64,000 nucleotides of DNA, from the NCBI GenBank assembly GCA_963921935.1, contig OY998175.1, positions 178,781,262 to 178,845,261 on the forward strand. Reading direction: 5' to 3'. The stretch's first letter is position 1. The number at the start of each line of letters is the position of its first letter. Of the stretch, positions 21,644 through 33,739 are shown in pieces. The DNA is from Galeruca laticollis. Its lineage: Eukaryota; Arthropoda; Insecta; Coleoptera; Chrysomelidae. The position numbers and the translations under genes were made by a program. The notes beneath the pieces were generated by a model. That model was not told the DNA's origin. It made no database searches and saw nothing but the letters and a program-made list of their open reading frames with translations.

Positions 21644-22472
21644 AATACATTTATTTTATTCACAATGCTTGAGTTGAGAACACGTACATATTTTATTTAC
21701 CGAAATGTAACAGTTTAATTAATGAGTAATCGAAACTTCATAAATTGAATAGTCACGCCGCCACTGGTAATTGTTTTGATTTTGAAGAACACACACCTCC
21801 TACTACCGATTTGTCCCTGTTCATGTTGAGCACACTTCCCCTAATGATCTTAATCTAGGTGTTACTTGCCTTTTCAGCGCTTTGTCATTAATTACATAAA
21901 AAATAAATACAGTCCACTCAACGAACCAGTACATGCAACACTCATGAAAAAAATGTTACCGACTGCCGGTGAGTGTAGTATTACGTATTTCAATAGAGCT
22001 ACTCTTGGGGATTCTCTCAATATAGAATTTTACTATTGCATCAAGGGATTTACGTGATATGACCAATTTTATTCAAAACTGTGTACGGTTTGATACTGAA
22101 TTACCTCGCAGTTTACCAAGTAACTTCCAATGTCAGTAGATATTGTCTCACATTCTTGGAAACTTGCATATTCTGGATTGTTTACTTTATACATTTATAT
22201 TTTTGTAGTTGGTTCTTTGTTAGTGTTTTAGCAGTAAACTTGGAATTTTAATCGAAACAGTTCATATTGTAGAAATATATATTTTTTAAAAAAGCAATTT
22301 CGAGTATCGACGATATTTTTCCTGTATCTTTATAAATAGTAAAAATGTTAACATTTTGCTTGGTACAACGTTTTTTAGTATTGCCAATTTTAATAAAACC
22401 TTAACATTTTTGTGGAATCAAAACTTGCCCTCGAAAATGTTCATAATAGATCACCGTGTATGTTAATTCGTT
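21644..22472. other. Non-coding sequence
   Basis: Nothing recognisable; short open frames such as 21866-22057 show no domain. Confidence 0.35.
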
Positions 22473-23790
22473 ATGAAAAAGACCTCTTCATGTTTCGTTA
22501 ACCACTCCCAGCGATGGCGAACTATTGCCATTGATGGCACGCCACTCAATATTTTGGGCACGCCACCAGAACCGTTTGCATTTTATGCCAAAAATGTAAC
22601 AGATTCACAAAAGAATGACATTAAGTCCGCCCCTTTTATATCGCTTTGTCTTGACGAAAGTACTGCCGACATTCAATCTACAAGGTTAGCTATTTTAGAT
22701 CACATAGGAAACGTCATTACCGAAGAATGAATTCCGATAATATCATTGAAAATAACTACATGTGTACATTTGCAAAAAATCGTTTGCTGAGCAAGAAATT
22801 GTTTCAGTAACAACTGATGATGCTCCAAATAGTGTGGACTGAAGAAAATGGTTTCATCAGTTTATTTCAATCAGGGTTAGATCATTCGATCCTCGAATTT
22901 TACTGCATCATGCACCAACAAGATTTGAGTGCTAAGAGTGGCACCCTCATATCGTCGCAATCTTCAAACGAGCGAAAATTTTATGGTTTGTAGGATGAAG
23001 TTGGATTGGATTAAATTTGCTTCCTGGAAGAAATTGGTTTGTTCTTGAAAGATGAGGGAAAAATTGAACATCGCCTATAATTTTGAATGCTATGCGCATG
23101 TCGAATTTGATGTTTTTTAAAGATATTTGCCAGCATTTCAATGAATTGAACGTGAAGGTTCCAGGAACAAATGAAACAATTACCGTCATTATCGATCTCA
23201 GTTGCCCCTTTGACACCGAGTTCATGTTTTTAGGAACTTCCTTCCCAAACTCGAGAAAATTTCAAAAGTTGAGATGTAGATACATAAGAAACCAGACGAA
23301 AAAAATGTTATTAAATCTATTTTCGTAATTGATTCTTTAATAAAGGAATTTTCAGCACAATTTTGTCACTTCGGGAACCCTCAAGTTTATCCTGTATCCC
23401 GATGTAACTTCATTTGCTAAACTGAACTTGTCCCAATTTGATTGGTTGTGAATTAAAGAATTTTAAATAAAGCAGATAGATTTATAGTATAATTCAACAC
23501 AGTTAGGTAATCTAAGTAAAAATGTCTGAAATAAACTTTTGGAAACGTTATTCCTGATACATTTGACTATTTGAAGAGGCTGGATCATGTTGTTTCAACT
23601 ATATTTTCATCAACAAATGCCCGCGAGTCATTATTTTCAGAGATGTGTAACATTTGAAACTTTCTTAGAAATCGTTTGGCAGATGACTCCGGTTCGCATG
23701 CATTCTGCTAAAAGTAACTTCTTACAAACCTAATACAAGATATTTATCATCTAATCTGCAACAACGAAAGTCGTCGTCCAAAGAAGGAAC
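22473..23790 (+). pseudogene. hAT transposase pseudogene (SCAND3/ZBED5-like)
   Basis: Blocks in correct order across several frames: KSAPFISLCLDESTADIQST (the catalytic LDEST block, about 22630), VITEE-IPIISL, VSVTTDDAPNSVGLKN-like (second acidic block, about 22805), SGLDHSILEFYCIMHQQDLS (the Cys-x2-His-Q block, about 22880), MSNLMFFKDICQHFNELNVK (23095) and the C-terminal dimerisation region with CNIKTFLRNRLADDSGS (about 23655). These are hAT landmarks. Numerous stops and shifts make it dead. No terminal inverted repeats were identified, so its limits are those of the coding similarity. Confidence 0.75.
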
Positions 23791-24939
23791 AGTTAAAAAT
23801 GTTTATTTTTTATTTTTTGGTAGTTAATAAAAAGATTCTAGTTATGTTTCCAATAATCGTTAAGTCAAAATTTTATGTCTATAGCCTCATTATATTTTTT
23901 TTTAGAAAACATGGCACCCTTGTTCTATACCTAAATAGAACCGAGTATTTTTCTTTTAATTTAAGGATTAACGACTTTTAGTTAATTATATTGAACGAGG
24001 TAAATCAGAGTATCGTTCTGTAAAAACATGTACGGGCTGCAGTTCTGGAACGTTATCCATGAATTAATAATAAATTAATAACAATATGGAAATTTTTAAC
24101 CTATTTATCTACCTAGAACTTTAGAAAAGAACTGGAAATTGTCAACTAAAATTTTAAGTATGTCAAGTCTAATTAGAAATCCCAAAGAATCGCATTGTAT
24201 TATAAAGACAATTTCTGTGATTAAATAATTTATGTATTATGTGAATATATTTAATAACATCAAAAGTTATTATCTAGACGGTTATCTAATTTCAACAGAT
24301 TAACTTAGTCAGCTATTGTTACTTCCATTGTTAAGCAAATTGCGCTAAATAATAGTTGTCCTGCAATGCATTTTATTATAAAATTCAATTTTTTTGCATG
24401 CATAACTATAAGTATCCACATTACACATTCATTGACAAAAACATTTATTACTCTTTATAGTCATTTTATTTTGAGCTAATATGTGATAATAGCCCTGGAA
24501 AATGCGACATTTAGACTAAATCTGTTAAATAATGGGCTTGTAGTAATGCACATTTTCCGTGAATGTGAGTTAAAGAAATCGCCCCAAATTTAACATTGAA
24601 CTCATTGGTTATTTATAAGACTTGTAAGGTACACTCTATCCGTTTTGTTAGAAACTTTAAAAATATTCCGTTCCCTCGAAATTCGTAGAAACCATATTAC
24701 AAAGAATATTTATTAGGTTACATAATATTTTCAATTAACAGTAAAAACATTATAGTGCAGGTCAATGGCGTATTCAATAGATAATAAGACTTATTATGAC
24801 TAATCCGTATAAACAATTAACTATTCAGTTTGTTTTTAAGTCATTGAGTTCCATAATAAACAAAATATAGTTAAATATTTATTTTTAATGTTTTTGACCT
24901 GTAGGAAATATTTCTAGTTCATCTACACCAAATACTTAA
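23791..24939. other. Non-coding AT-rich sequence
   Basis: No coding or repeat feature could be supported. Confidence 0.35.
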
Positions 24940-25853
24940 TAGACTAGGAGATGGTGACAGAAAATGTTCTCCCATTTTCTCCTGCATGCCTTTTTAGGAA
25001 CTGATAACTAACCCTAAAATATGAAAGATATGCACGTCATAAAGAAAATGGCTTCTCTTTGTGTGAAGAATTTTAGTATTTTTCCGTGACATTATATTGC
25101 ATGCCTTTGTAATATAACGTAGTTGGAACAAATTTAAGCTATAATCATTGATGGCATGAAATTCGCAACGGCCGACGGAGCTCAAAGGGTTACGTAGAAA
25201 TGAAAAAAAAATAGAACATTTCCGTGTTTACAAATTGCATGGCGTTGTAAAAAATTAGTTTTTTTTATCTCAAAAATATGTTGTGAAAATTCAATTCAAC
25301 TTTTCCGTGATTTCAAACTGCATGCCATTTGAACAATACTTAATTTTTATAATTTATTGACGGTAGCAAATTTGGCATGCACAACAGGAGGTATTAAAGT
25401 AGTGGCATGCATGACGAAAATTGCAAAAAACGCTGTTTTCATTTCCGTGACTTTATGTTGCATGCCATTCAAAATTTCATTAAAAAACATTATTTTAAGT
25501 TGATAAAAAAATGACATGCATATTACAGAAGCCATACATAAAAAACTTGTGCAAAAATAAAATTAAAAAAAGTTTTTTAACGAAAATAAAAATAAGGAAC
25601 ATTTCCTTGTTTTTTTGCATGCCTTTTTGTACATTGTCTGTAAATATTATTTTCAACTTCAATAACAAATGGCATGCATGTTTATTGATAAAAAATTACC
25701 ATATGAAAAAAACAAACAAAAACGAGTCGTAAAAATAAAAAAATGCATTCTTTTCCGGAGGAAAGCTGAAACCTTTTTTACGAAACTGTACACTTGTATT
25801 AATTAATACCCAACTTAAATAAAATATTTATAAAATATTATTTTTGTTATACA

Positions 25854-26480
25854 TTATTCATTATTAACACTTTCATTATCATTACACACTGATTCATCTT
25901 CCGTAGTTTCTCCAATGTCGGATCCACAATCACTGTCATCGTCATCAGTTTCGTCCTCCACATCTTCAAAATTAGGTGTTGTTATTAATTCATCATCTGC
26001 ATCTGTTTCTTCTGGATCTATCAAAATTAAATTAACATTTGATTTTTAATTATCAATTTGAACAATTTTATCAATGGGGAGAAATACCTCAACTTCCCTA
26101 GCGCGGCGCGCGAGAGCTAAATTCTATTGTTTTCAACTCACGGGACTTTTTCTACGTATATTTACGTACCATCAGCGCGAGTTGAAAACAACAGAATTTA
26201 GCGCTCGCGCGCCGCGCTAGGAGAACTGACGTATTTTTACCTCTATTTGTTATGAAAGCATGAATAAAAAAATAAAATACCTTCAATTATTTCTTGAATA
26301 TTTGAAGGTACGTACTCGCCCTCTCGAACCACTGGAAGGAATACATATCATCTTCGAGTTTGCAGCCGAATTCCAGAATATTTAGATCTTCATTGGGCGC
26401 TGGAGAAAAGGCATTTTTCTACATGTGTCTAATGTATGATGCTCGAAGTAACTGCTGCTTGAGTTCACGCTTACAAGGTC
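25854..26480 (-). pseudogene. Two decayed 3' exons, product unrecognised, acidic C-terminus
   Basis: The exon 26281 to about 26480 reads KDFDAYTLRPCKRELKQQLL, RASYIRH, a stop, KNAFSPAPNEDLNILEFGC, KLEDDMYSFQWFEG, a shift, and EGEYVPSNIQEIIE. It ends at a donor (AAG|GTATTT). After an intron holding a hairpin MITE, an acceptor (TTTTGATAG) at 26018 joins in phase to an exon at 25854-26017 (PEETDADDELITTPNFEDVE ... CNDNESVNNE, stop). The acidic tail and splice phase make this genuine former coding sequence, most likely the C-terminus of the transposase of the enclosing element. I do not recognise the family. Confidence 0.55.
26097..26220. repeat. GC-rich hairpin MITE, 43-bp arms
   Basis: CCTAGCGCGGCGCGCGAGAG...TTTTCAACTC at 26097-26139 pairs with its complement at 26178-26220 with two mismatches, around a 38-bp loop. 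The CG-rich tips stand out in very AT-rich surroundings. It lies in the intron between the two decayed exons. Confidence 0.85.
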
Positions 26481-28156
26481 GTAGTGTGTAAGCGTCAAAG
26501 TCCTTTAATTTTTTATATTCATATATTCATATTGTAAACTGAATTGTTATTATGTTTTTTTATTGAACAAAAATTTCTTCTCTGATTAAAACTTGCTTAG
26601 AGAAGTGCCGGTAAGTTATTAATTTTAATTTTATTTTAAATTCAATGTTTACATATGTTTGAAATCTGTAACGTACTTTGTATATAAACACACGACATAA
26701 CCGTTAGAGAAACACGTATAAAACGGTTTCTTGCAAATAATATATATTTATGTATATTATTGTATATATACTTCTGTATACACATGTACACATATGTAAC
26801 TTTGTAAATATTTTTATACTTACTAATACCATTGTATAAGGATAGCCTATTCTTATACAATGCTAATACTGTTTTGATTAAATACAAAATATACGATGTC
26901 ACAGCACTTGTACAGTAGTAACAAATGGACAGCTTTGTTATATATTATTAGATCTCTTTGAAACTTGCAATATATAATATATTATATAGAATATTATGAA
27001 TATTTGTGGCGGTTATATGCTTTCAACCGCGTATCTACATGTACACCAGAGATTGTCTTGTCTTGTCTCTGATGTACACTGAGGCCAAGAGGAAAAAAAA
27101 GTGTAGCGTCTACTTTAGGCTGGAAGCGACCCCTTGTGATATTTCGCAAAGGCCGCATTTGGATCACAGAGCCCGGGAATTACAAATTATTACAATTGAA
27201 AAATTTTCTGTTGAATTATGATGTAAATGCGCATGCTATTTTCGTCGTAAACATAAAATAATATTTTTTATAAAATACAAAATTGCATGTAAAATAAAAA
27301 CACGGAAATGTTTCACTTATCTAATGAAACTTTCATTATTATTAAAAATACGGTGGTGTTACTTAATACGCATACCATTTTCGATATATACTTAAATTAA
27401 TATGTTATTATGAAATGCAAAACGGCATGCAAATTAAAAACACGGAAATTTTCATATGTTTTATGAAACTTTTATCATTATTTAAAATACGATCGTGTTA
27501 TTTAATACGCATGCCATTTTCGGTATATACTTAAAATAATGTTTTTATGAAATACAAAACGGCATGCAAATAAAAAACGCGGAAATTTTTTGCAACTTTT
27601 GTTATTATTTATAATATAATGATCATGTGCAACATGCATGCCATTTGTGTTTCAGAATTATTTGGTCATAAAATTAATATTTATCTTTATTAGAAGTAGT
27701 TTGAAATCACGGAAAAGTTGTATTGAATTTTCACAACATTTTCCTAATATTTTACATTTTTCATACGAGGGGTGCATGCCAATTTTCGTAGAGTATTTTT
27801 GAGATAAAAAACTAATTTTTTACAACGGCATGCAATTTGTAAACACGGAAATTTTCTATTTTTTTTTTCATTTCTACGTAACCCTTTGAGCCCCGTCGGC
27901 CGTTGCGAATTGCATGCCATCAATGATTGTAGCTTAAATTTGTTCCAACTACGTTATATTACAAAGGCATGCAATATAATGTCACGGAAAAATACTAAAA
28001 TCCTTCACACAAAGAGAAGCCATTTTCTTTATGACGTGCAAGCGCGCAAGGGCTCGTAACCCCTCTATCTTTCATATTTTAGGGTTAGTTATCAATTCCT
28101 AAAAAGGCATGCAGAAGAAAATGGGAGAACATTTTCTGTCACCATCTCCTAGTCTA

Positions 28157-28854
28157 TAAATAAAATTAATAATCTCCGTGCATGCTTGCTCAACCGAGCA
28201 AGAATGCGAAAATTATTTTTTAAACTTCTTCAATTATGAATGGAAGAACTTTACTAGTAAGACCATAACCGAATGAACAAAAACAAGATCGAGAACGCAA
28301 GACCAAGACCAAACTTGCAAGGCTTAACTTAAAAATGTAACTTATCTTGTGAATAAGAAATTTGAGAATATTAGTGATAATGTCACTAACTGTTATTCTC
28401 AGAAGAAAACATTTGAAAGCTAAGCATATAAACAGGGAAAGTGCAATTTTACCACTATAAAAATAGGGTCTACAAGAATATTCTTGAGGTAACTAATGTT
28501 TTTCCGATATCTGTTCAACACATGGTCAAAATACGAAACTATTTTTTTTTAATTTTTGTATTTTTTTTCTTGTAATGAATGGCCCATTTATGTGTTCTAA
28601 AATTGGAAGGGTAGGTTTACAAGTTTTCATAACTAAATGCGCGAGACCAAGACTAAATAAATAAGACCAAGACTACAAGTATTTGAACAAAACCAAGACC
28701 AAATAGTTATACTAAGACTATGTTGGTATTGTTTTGCTCAAATTGTTTTGTCCAATATTACAAGATGCGCCTAAAACTTTTTTATACACCAGCCCTTAAA
28801 AGTGACGTTTTTAATGCCTCCGTTGAGTTTTAAAAGTATACGTAATATATCTAA
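28157..28854. other. Non-coding sequence
   Basis: Repeated GAACAAAA(C/A)CAAGACC-type phrases occur at about 28275-28320 and 28640-28720. They suggest a decayed purine-rich repeat; nothing else is supported. Confidence 0.4.
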
Positions 28855-29490
28855 CATGCTCTGAACAATATCCTACCATAAAATTGGTCACTTGTATACA
28901 CTTCGTATACCGAAACCGAAATTTATCAAAAAATGTGGTATATCTGGATTTTAGGAACCGTTGTACTGGCACTGGTGGGCTAAAAATCAATAGGGCTTAT
29001 CTGTGAGACGCCTTGAGCAATATCCAATCATAAAATTAGTCACTTGTTTACACGTTTAAGGCTGTATCGTGTTAACAAAGCAAAATTTCTCCAAAAATGA
29101 CCAAAAATGTAGTATATCTGGATTTATAGGACCCGTTGTACTGGCTCTGGTGAGCTGAAAATCAATAGAATTAATTTGTGAGACACCCTGAACAATACCC
29201 AATCATAAAATTGGCCACTTGTATACATTTCGAAGGCTGTATCGTGCTAACAACCCGAAATTTCTCCAAAAATTACCAAAACTGTGATACTCCAAGTACT
29301 GGCTCTAGTAAGCTGAAAATCAATAGGGTTCATTAAACGCCCTGAATAATATCCAATCATAAAGTTGGTCACTTGTATTCACTCCGGAGGCTATATCGTG
29401 CTAACGAACCGAAATTTCTCCAAAAATGACCAAAAATTAAGTATATATGGACTTATACGACACGTTGTACTGGCTCTGGTGAGCTCATAT
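28855..29490 (+). repeat. Family R dispersed repeat, copy D
   Basis: Three to four monomers carry the CATAAAATTGGTCACTTGTA and GGCTGTATCGTGCTAACAA blocks (29048, 29236, 29391). Neither the AATAAACGG start nor the GAC-rich tail is present, so both ends are truncated. Confidence 0.85.
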
Positions 29491-31529
29491 TTTAGGTCAT
29501 GTAGAAAATACTACTGAAAAAATTGAACTCTTTGCAAGGTCATATAAATTTTGATTGGTTCACCTGTCGAGAACATAAATCATACGTATTTTCTCAACTC
29601 ATAAAAGTTTGTGTCCTCTTATTAATTAAAAAATATAACGATGGTAAGAGGACTAACAAACAAAAATATTTTTTTTGGTAACTTAATGTACTGCGTTCAA
29701 TTTTTTTTCTTACAGACCTATTCCTGTCTTCATGGAAATGGGGAATCTAGTTTTTAACTCCTTTTTATTAAAATATTTGTTATTTTCGTTGTCATTAGTT
29801 TTAAAATAACTTTATGTGCAATTTGATGTGATACTGTATTATCTTTCTGAAATATGTTGCAATTTTAGTACAAATATTATGTAATTTTGTGATTAATAAT
29901 AATATGAAACTGTTTGATAAATTAAAGATATAGATATAAATAATTTTTTTATGTTTTGTGATACTAATTTAAATTTTTTATAGTTAGGATAGAATATGTT
30001 TCAACAGATGGATTATAGAATAAGAATTTAACTAACGTAGAATACTAGAATACTTTTTTTAATAATAAGAACTATTGGTAAACATTTTAGTTTTTTAATA
30101 ATAATGTAATTGTGATAATCAGATTTTTTTGTATTTTGTGATATTATCGTTAACTACAAAATATTCAAAGATAGAATAAGAATTTTAAAGTTAATGATAC
30201 CTATATAGAATAGCATACTATTAAATAACAATCCTGTTTAATAAACAAATATTTTAGTTTTTTTTATATTATATGCAGGTTAATAGAACATTTAAATGTT
30301 TGCTGTTTTCTTATTTATCTAAATCATTTGTCTCAAAATTGTTTATAATAACTATTTCATTACAAAAATTGGAATATAATTCTATTTTTTGTAAGGAAAT
30401 GATTATATAATGAACAATTTTAAAACAAATTGTAAAATGTATCTACCCATAATCCAAACTACCAAATTTAAATATCCCGCCTATAAAAATCAGTTCCAAC
30501 ACCCACACCCCTGGTCAGTGTTTTAGACATCACTTAGCCCAGCACTCTCAAATGCGAACGGTCCTTTATACGGCTCCTTAAGGACTTTTGTGCAATGAAT
30601 CGATTATATTTATGCGGGCATTAAGAACATATATCTGTAGAAACAACTAATTTTTTAATGAAAATTTTTGGCCTTAATGGTTTAAAAGGAGACTATGTTG
30701 AAAAATAAACTAAATTAAAAAAAATGCCTCGTTGATTTGTTAGTTCGGGAACTTTTCAGACAGCCCTTGTATATATATTTGGTACTACAGTTATTCATTG
30801 CTATTCGCTACATATACTCACATCACACGTTCTGTAATAAAAAAATACCACCAATAGATCATATATATTCCCAATAGAAAGGCTATCTTATTTCTCTCGG
30901 GAGTGTCCCAATTTCAACACTCAGTTCATTCTTATATAACTGCGATCGAGGTAATCACAATAGATACATTTTTTCGAGTTTTCCCTGTAATTAGATTGCA
31001 CAACTTTTTCCACAAAATTTGTTGTTCAACCGTTTATTCAATTGAATTAAGGTGTTGATTAATTACATAATGAAATCAATCACACGGCAAATATAATTTG
31101 AAACTTCGCTTAACAGTTATCAACTCCATAATCAAATTACAAATATGTCAATAACCATTGACAGTCGAAAATATTGGGAATATAAATGTGTATGAATTAC
31201 TCCAGTTACTCGATTCAAAAATCTTCACCTCCAAAATTTTTCGGATTGCACGGATTTTTCTGAAAATTTGTATTTAAGCATGCCTTACCCCTCCCCCTCT
31301 CCACTCTTTATTTTTATATGCGCAAGTTGTGCTATTTGTTTTTAAGGGGGTAAAACCACCCCTAACTGAGAAAAGCTGGAAAATACATATTTAAGCCTTT
31401 TATGCAATTAAAACCGGGTTGAATTAAGTAAAATAAATATACTCCATGATAATTTGTACTGTACTACAAATTTTCAATCCCCATGGTGAATAAACGTTGA
31501 TAAATAATGTTTACACTGTAAAATGTGTT
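29491..31529. other. Long AT-rich non-coding stretch
   Basis: Poly(A)/poly(T)-rich sequence with loosely repeated TTTTTTATGTTTTGTGATA phrases near 29940, 30120 and 30160. No coding segment over 60 codons is supported. Confidence 0.4.
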
Positions 31530-32310
31530 GCTTGTGCATTTAAATTACCTCTCTTCTTCTTCTTCTCATTTCCTTTTATCCCTTCAGGTGTCGGAAAGGG
31601 GTTCCGGTCTCTCTTGTACCCATTTATTCCAGTGTCTTCTGTCTTTTGCCATCTTCCTCATTTCATCCCAAGTTTTTTCTCATTTTTCCCCCAGTTCCTT
31701 TATTTAGCCTATCCATTGCTTCCTTGGTTTCCCCCTACGTTTCTTAATCGTATTTCTTGTCTCCATTATTTTTCTTGTTATTCTATCTGCCTCCATTCTT
31801 ACGATGTGTACATACCAGTTCAGTTGTTTCTTGTTTATTTTTTCTATTATTGATTCTTGTTTTACTACTTTTTTAATGTCTTCGTTCTTCATCTAGCCTC
31901 AATTAGTTTTTCCCGCTATTCTTCTTAGGTGTTTCATTTCCATTTCATTTATTTTTGTCTCATCTTTCCCCCTAATTGTCCAATTATCTGCTATTGCGTT
32001 ATCTATTTTCATTTTCACATCAATAACAATATTTTTGTGTCCCCATATTGTCTTATTTAGAACGTAGTAAATTTTTGTTGATTTATTTGCCTTGTTAGTT
32101 ATCTCTGCATCTATTTTTCCGTCTTCTGTCAGCATACCTCCAAGATATTCGTATGCCGTTATCTTTTCTAAAGTTCTTATATTATATTTCTTTATTTTAG
32201 TCGTTTCGATTTTCATTTATTATCATGATTTTGGTTTTATTTATGTTGACCTCCATTTTCAATTTTTCTATCTGTGCAGACCAGACTTTTTAATTTTATT
32301 TTTGGAATTC
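31530..32310 (-). pseudogene. RTE-like LINE, C-terminal part of reverse transcriptase ORF
   Basis: Minus-strand reading gives MEVNINKTKIMIINE-like (about 32240), EKITAYEYLGGMLTEDGKID (the YLG block), EITNKANKSTKIYYVLNKTI, MKHLRRIAGKTN and finally KQLNWYVHIVRMEADRITRK with KRRGKPRKQW. These are the thumb and C-terminal landmarks of RTE-clade reverse transcriptases. The piece continues on the other side of R copy E at 33146-33484, but the palm with the YADD motif is missing. Confidence 0.8.
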
Positions 32311-32315
32311 GCTAT

Positions 32316-33145
32316 TAAAAAAATAAACGGTTTTAAAGATTAAAACTAACTTTTCCGCACCTGAGAGATGCCCTGAACAATATTCTATCATAAAATTGTC
32401 ACTTGTCTACACTTCGGGGGATGTATCGTGCTAACAAACCAAAATTTCTCCAAAAATAACCAAAAATGTGGTATATCTGGATTTATAGGACACGCTGTAC
32501 TCGATCTAGTCAACTGAAAATCAATAGAGTACATCTGTGAGACACCTTGAACAATATTCAATCATAAAATTGGTCACTTATATACACTTTGGAAGCTGTA
32601 TCGTGCTAACAAACTGAAAATTCTCCAAAAATTACAAAAATTTGGTACTTCAAGTACCATAGCACCCGTTTTACTGGTTTTAGTGAGCTGAACATCAATA
32701 GGTTAATCTTTGAGACGTCCTGAATAATATCCAATCATAAAATTGGTCACTTGTATATACTCCAGAGGCTGTATCGTGCTAACAAACTGAAATTTCTCTA
32801 AAAATGACAAAAATGTCGTACTTAAAGTACTATAGCACCCGTTCTACTGGCTCTGGTGAGCAGAAGTCAATAGAATTCATCTGTGAGATATCCTGAACAA
32901 TATTCAATCATAAAATTTGTGATTTGTTGCACTTCGGAGGCTGTATCGTGCTAACAAGACATGTAACGAAAAGTGGCCGACAACAACGACGACGACATAC
33001 ACACAGGATTTTTTTTAAAACCATTTTTTCGTGTTGTTCTGGATGAAAAACGTAAAAATAACTCAAAAAATATTTTCAAAATTTCAACTTTTTTGTGGGT
33101 AAACCAATACTTTTCTCGCATATTAGATAAGTTGGGCGGAAAAAG
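32316..33145 (+). repeat. Family R dispersed repeat, copy E, inside a LINE
   Basis: It starts AAATAAACGGTTTTAAAGAT and ends GTTGGGCGGAAAA. It holds about four monomers (GTATCGTGCTAACAA blocks at 32423, 32598, 32770, 32942) and the complete tail. LINE coding sequence abuts both edges, which fixes the unit of this family at about 830 bp for this copy. Confidence 0.9.
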
Positions 33146-33484
33146 TTTGAAACTTGTTTGTGTCAATCTTATTGCTCTATAATTTTCACATTGAGTTTGT
33201 TCCCCTTTTATATATTAGATTATTTTCCCATTCACTCGGTATCTGTTTTTCTCCCATGCTTCTTCTTTGACCATTATCCATATCCCATCTATTCCTCGTT
33301 CTCCCAGCCATTTGATAAATTCTAGTGCTATTCCGTCTTCTCCGTTTTCTTTTCCTGTTTCAATGTTTTGTATAGCTTTTTCTACTTTTCTCGTTATTTC
33401 TTGCTGATATATATCTGTTTCTTCTACCTTTGTACCTTCCTTTTCTGGTATTGTGTGGGCCCTTTCGGATATGTTCCAGTCCAT
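33146..33484 (-). pseudogene. RTE-like LINE, N-terminal part of reverse transcriptase
   Basis: Minus-strand reading gives EITRKVEKAIQNIETGKENG, EDGIALEFIKWLGERGIDG and a degenerate KGNKLNVKNYRAI-type block ending LTQTSFKLF at the edge of R copy E. These are reverse-transcriptase motifs 0-2 of RTE elements. It is the other half of the fragment at 31530-32310. Confidence 0.75.
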
Positions 33485-33739
33485 CGCTTGAGGAAGGTGA
33501 TACTAGCAGAATTGGTGACTGATTCAAACCAATTCACAGTCGGTTTCACCGGCAACGTGGACGCCGCCAACGAGAACCCAGCAAACCCACTTGTTATGTC
33601 GAACTTTTCAGTTCGACAGTTCATTGTAATAACTCTAGGAAGTGTTTTACAATTGTTTGCATAGAAACATTTTTATTTATTAAAACAATCTCGCACCGAA
33701 TCCAACAGAAATCACACCAGACGTAGGAAGGACATTTAA
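33485..33739. other. Unassigned sequence, possibly LINE 5' region
   Basis: A frame through 33368-33664 has a fairly GC-balanced segment (TDSNQFTVGFTGNVDAANEN) but no family is recognised. It may be 5' sequence of the jockey-like ORF1 that follows. Confidence 0.3.

Larger units (their letters stand above)
24940..28156. mobile_element. 3.2-kb element with ~400-bp inverted repeats and motif arrays
   Basis: The ends TAGACTAGGAGATGGTGACA and TGTCACCATCTCCTAGTCTA are exact complements. Similarity continues inwards for about 390-460 bp with scattered differences (left to ~25330, right from ~27690). Throughout both flanks a composite motif, TTTCCGTG then 12-16 bp then TTGCATGCC, recurs. It faces inwards on the left at about 25080, 25217, 25297, 25440 and 25603. 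It is inverted on the right at about 27300, 27423, 27560, 27712, 27833 and 27966. The interior holds decayed minus-strand exons (25854-26480). The superfamily is not recognised. A TA target duplication is possible but the flanks do not prove it. Confidence 0.8.

Noticed and set aside
31497..31853. Plus-strand frame of 118 codons rich in Phe, Ser and Pro
   Set aside because: It is the antisense shadow of the RTE-like LINE C-terminus on the minus strand.
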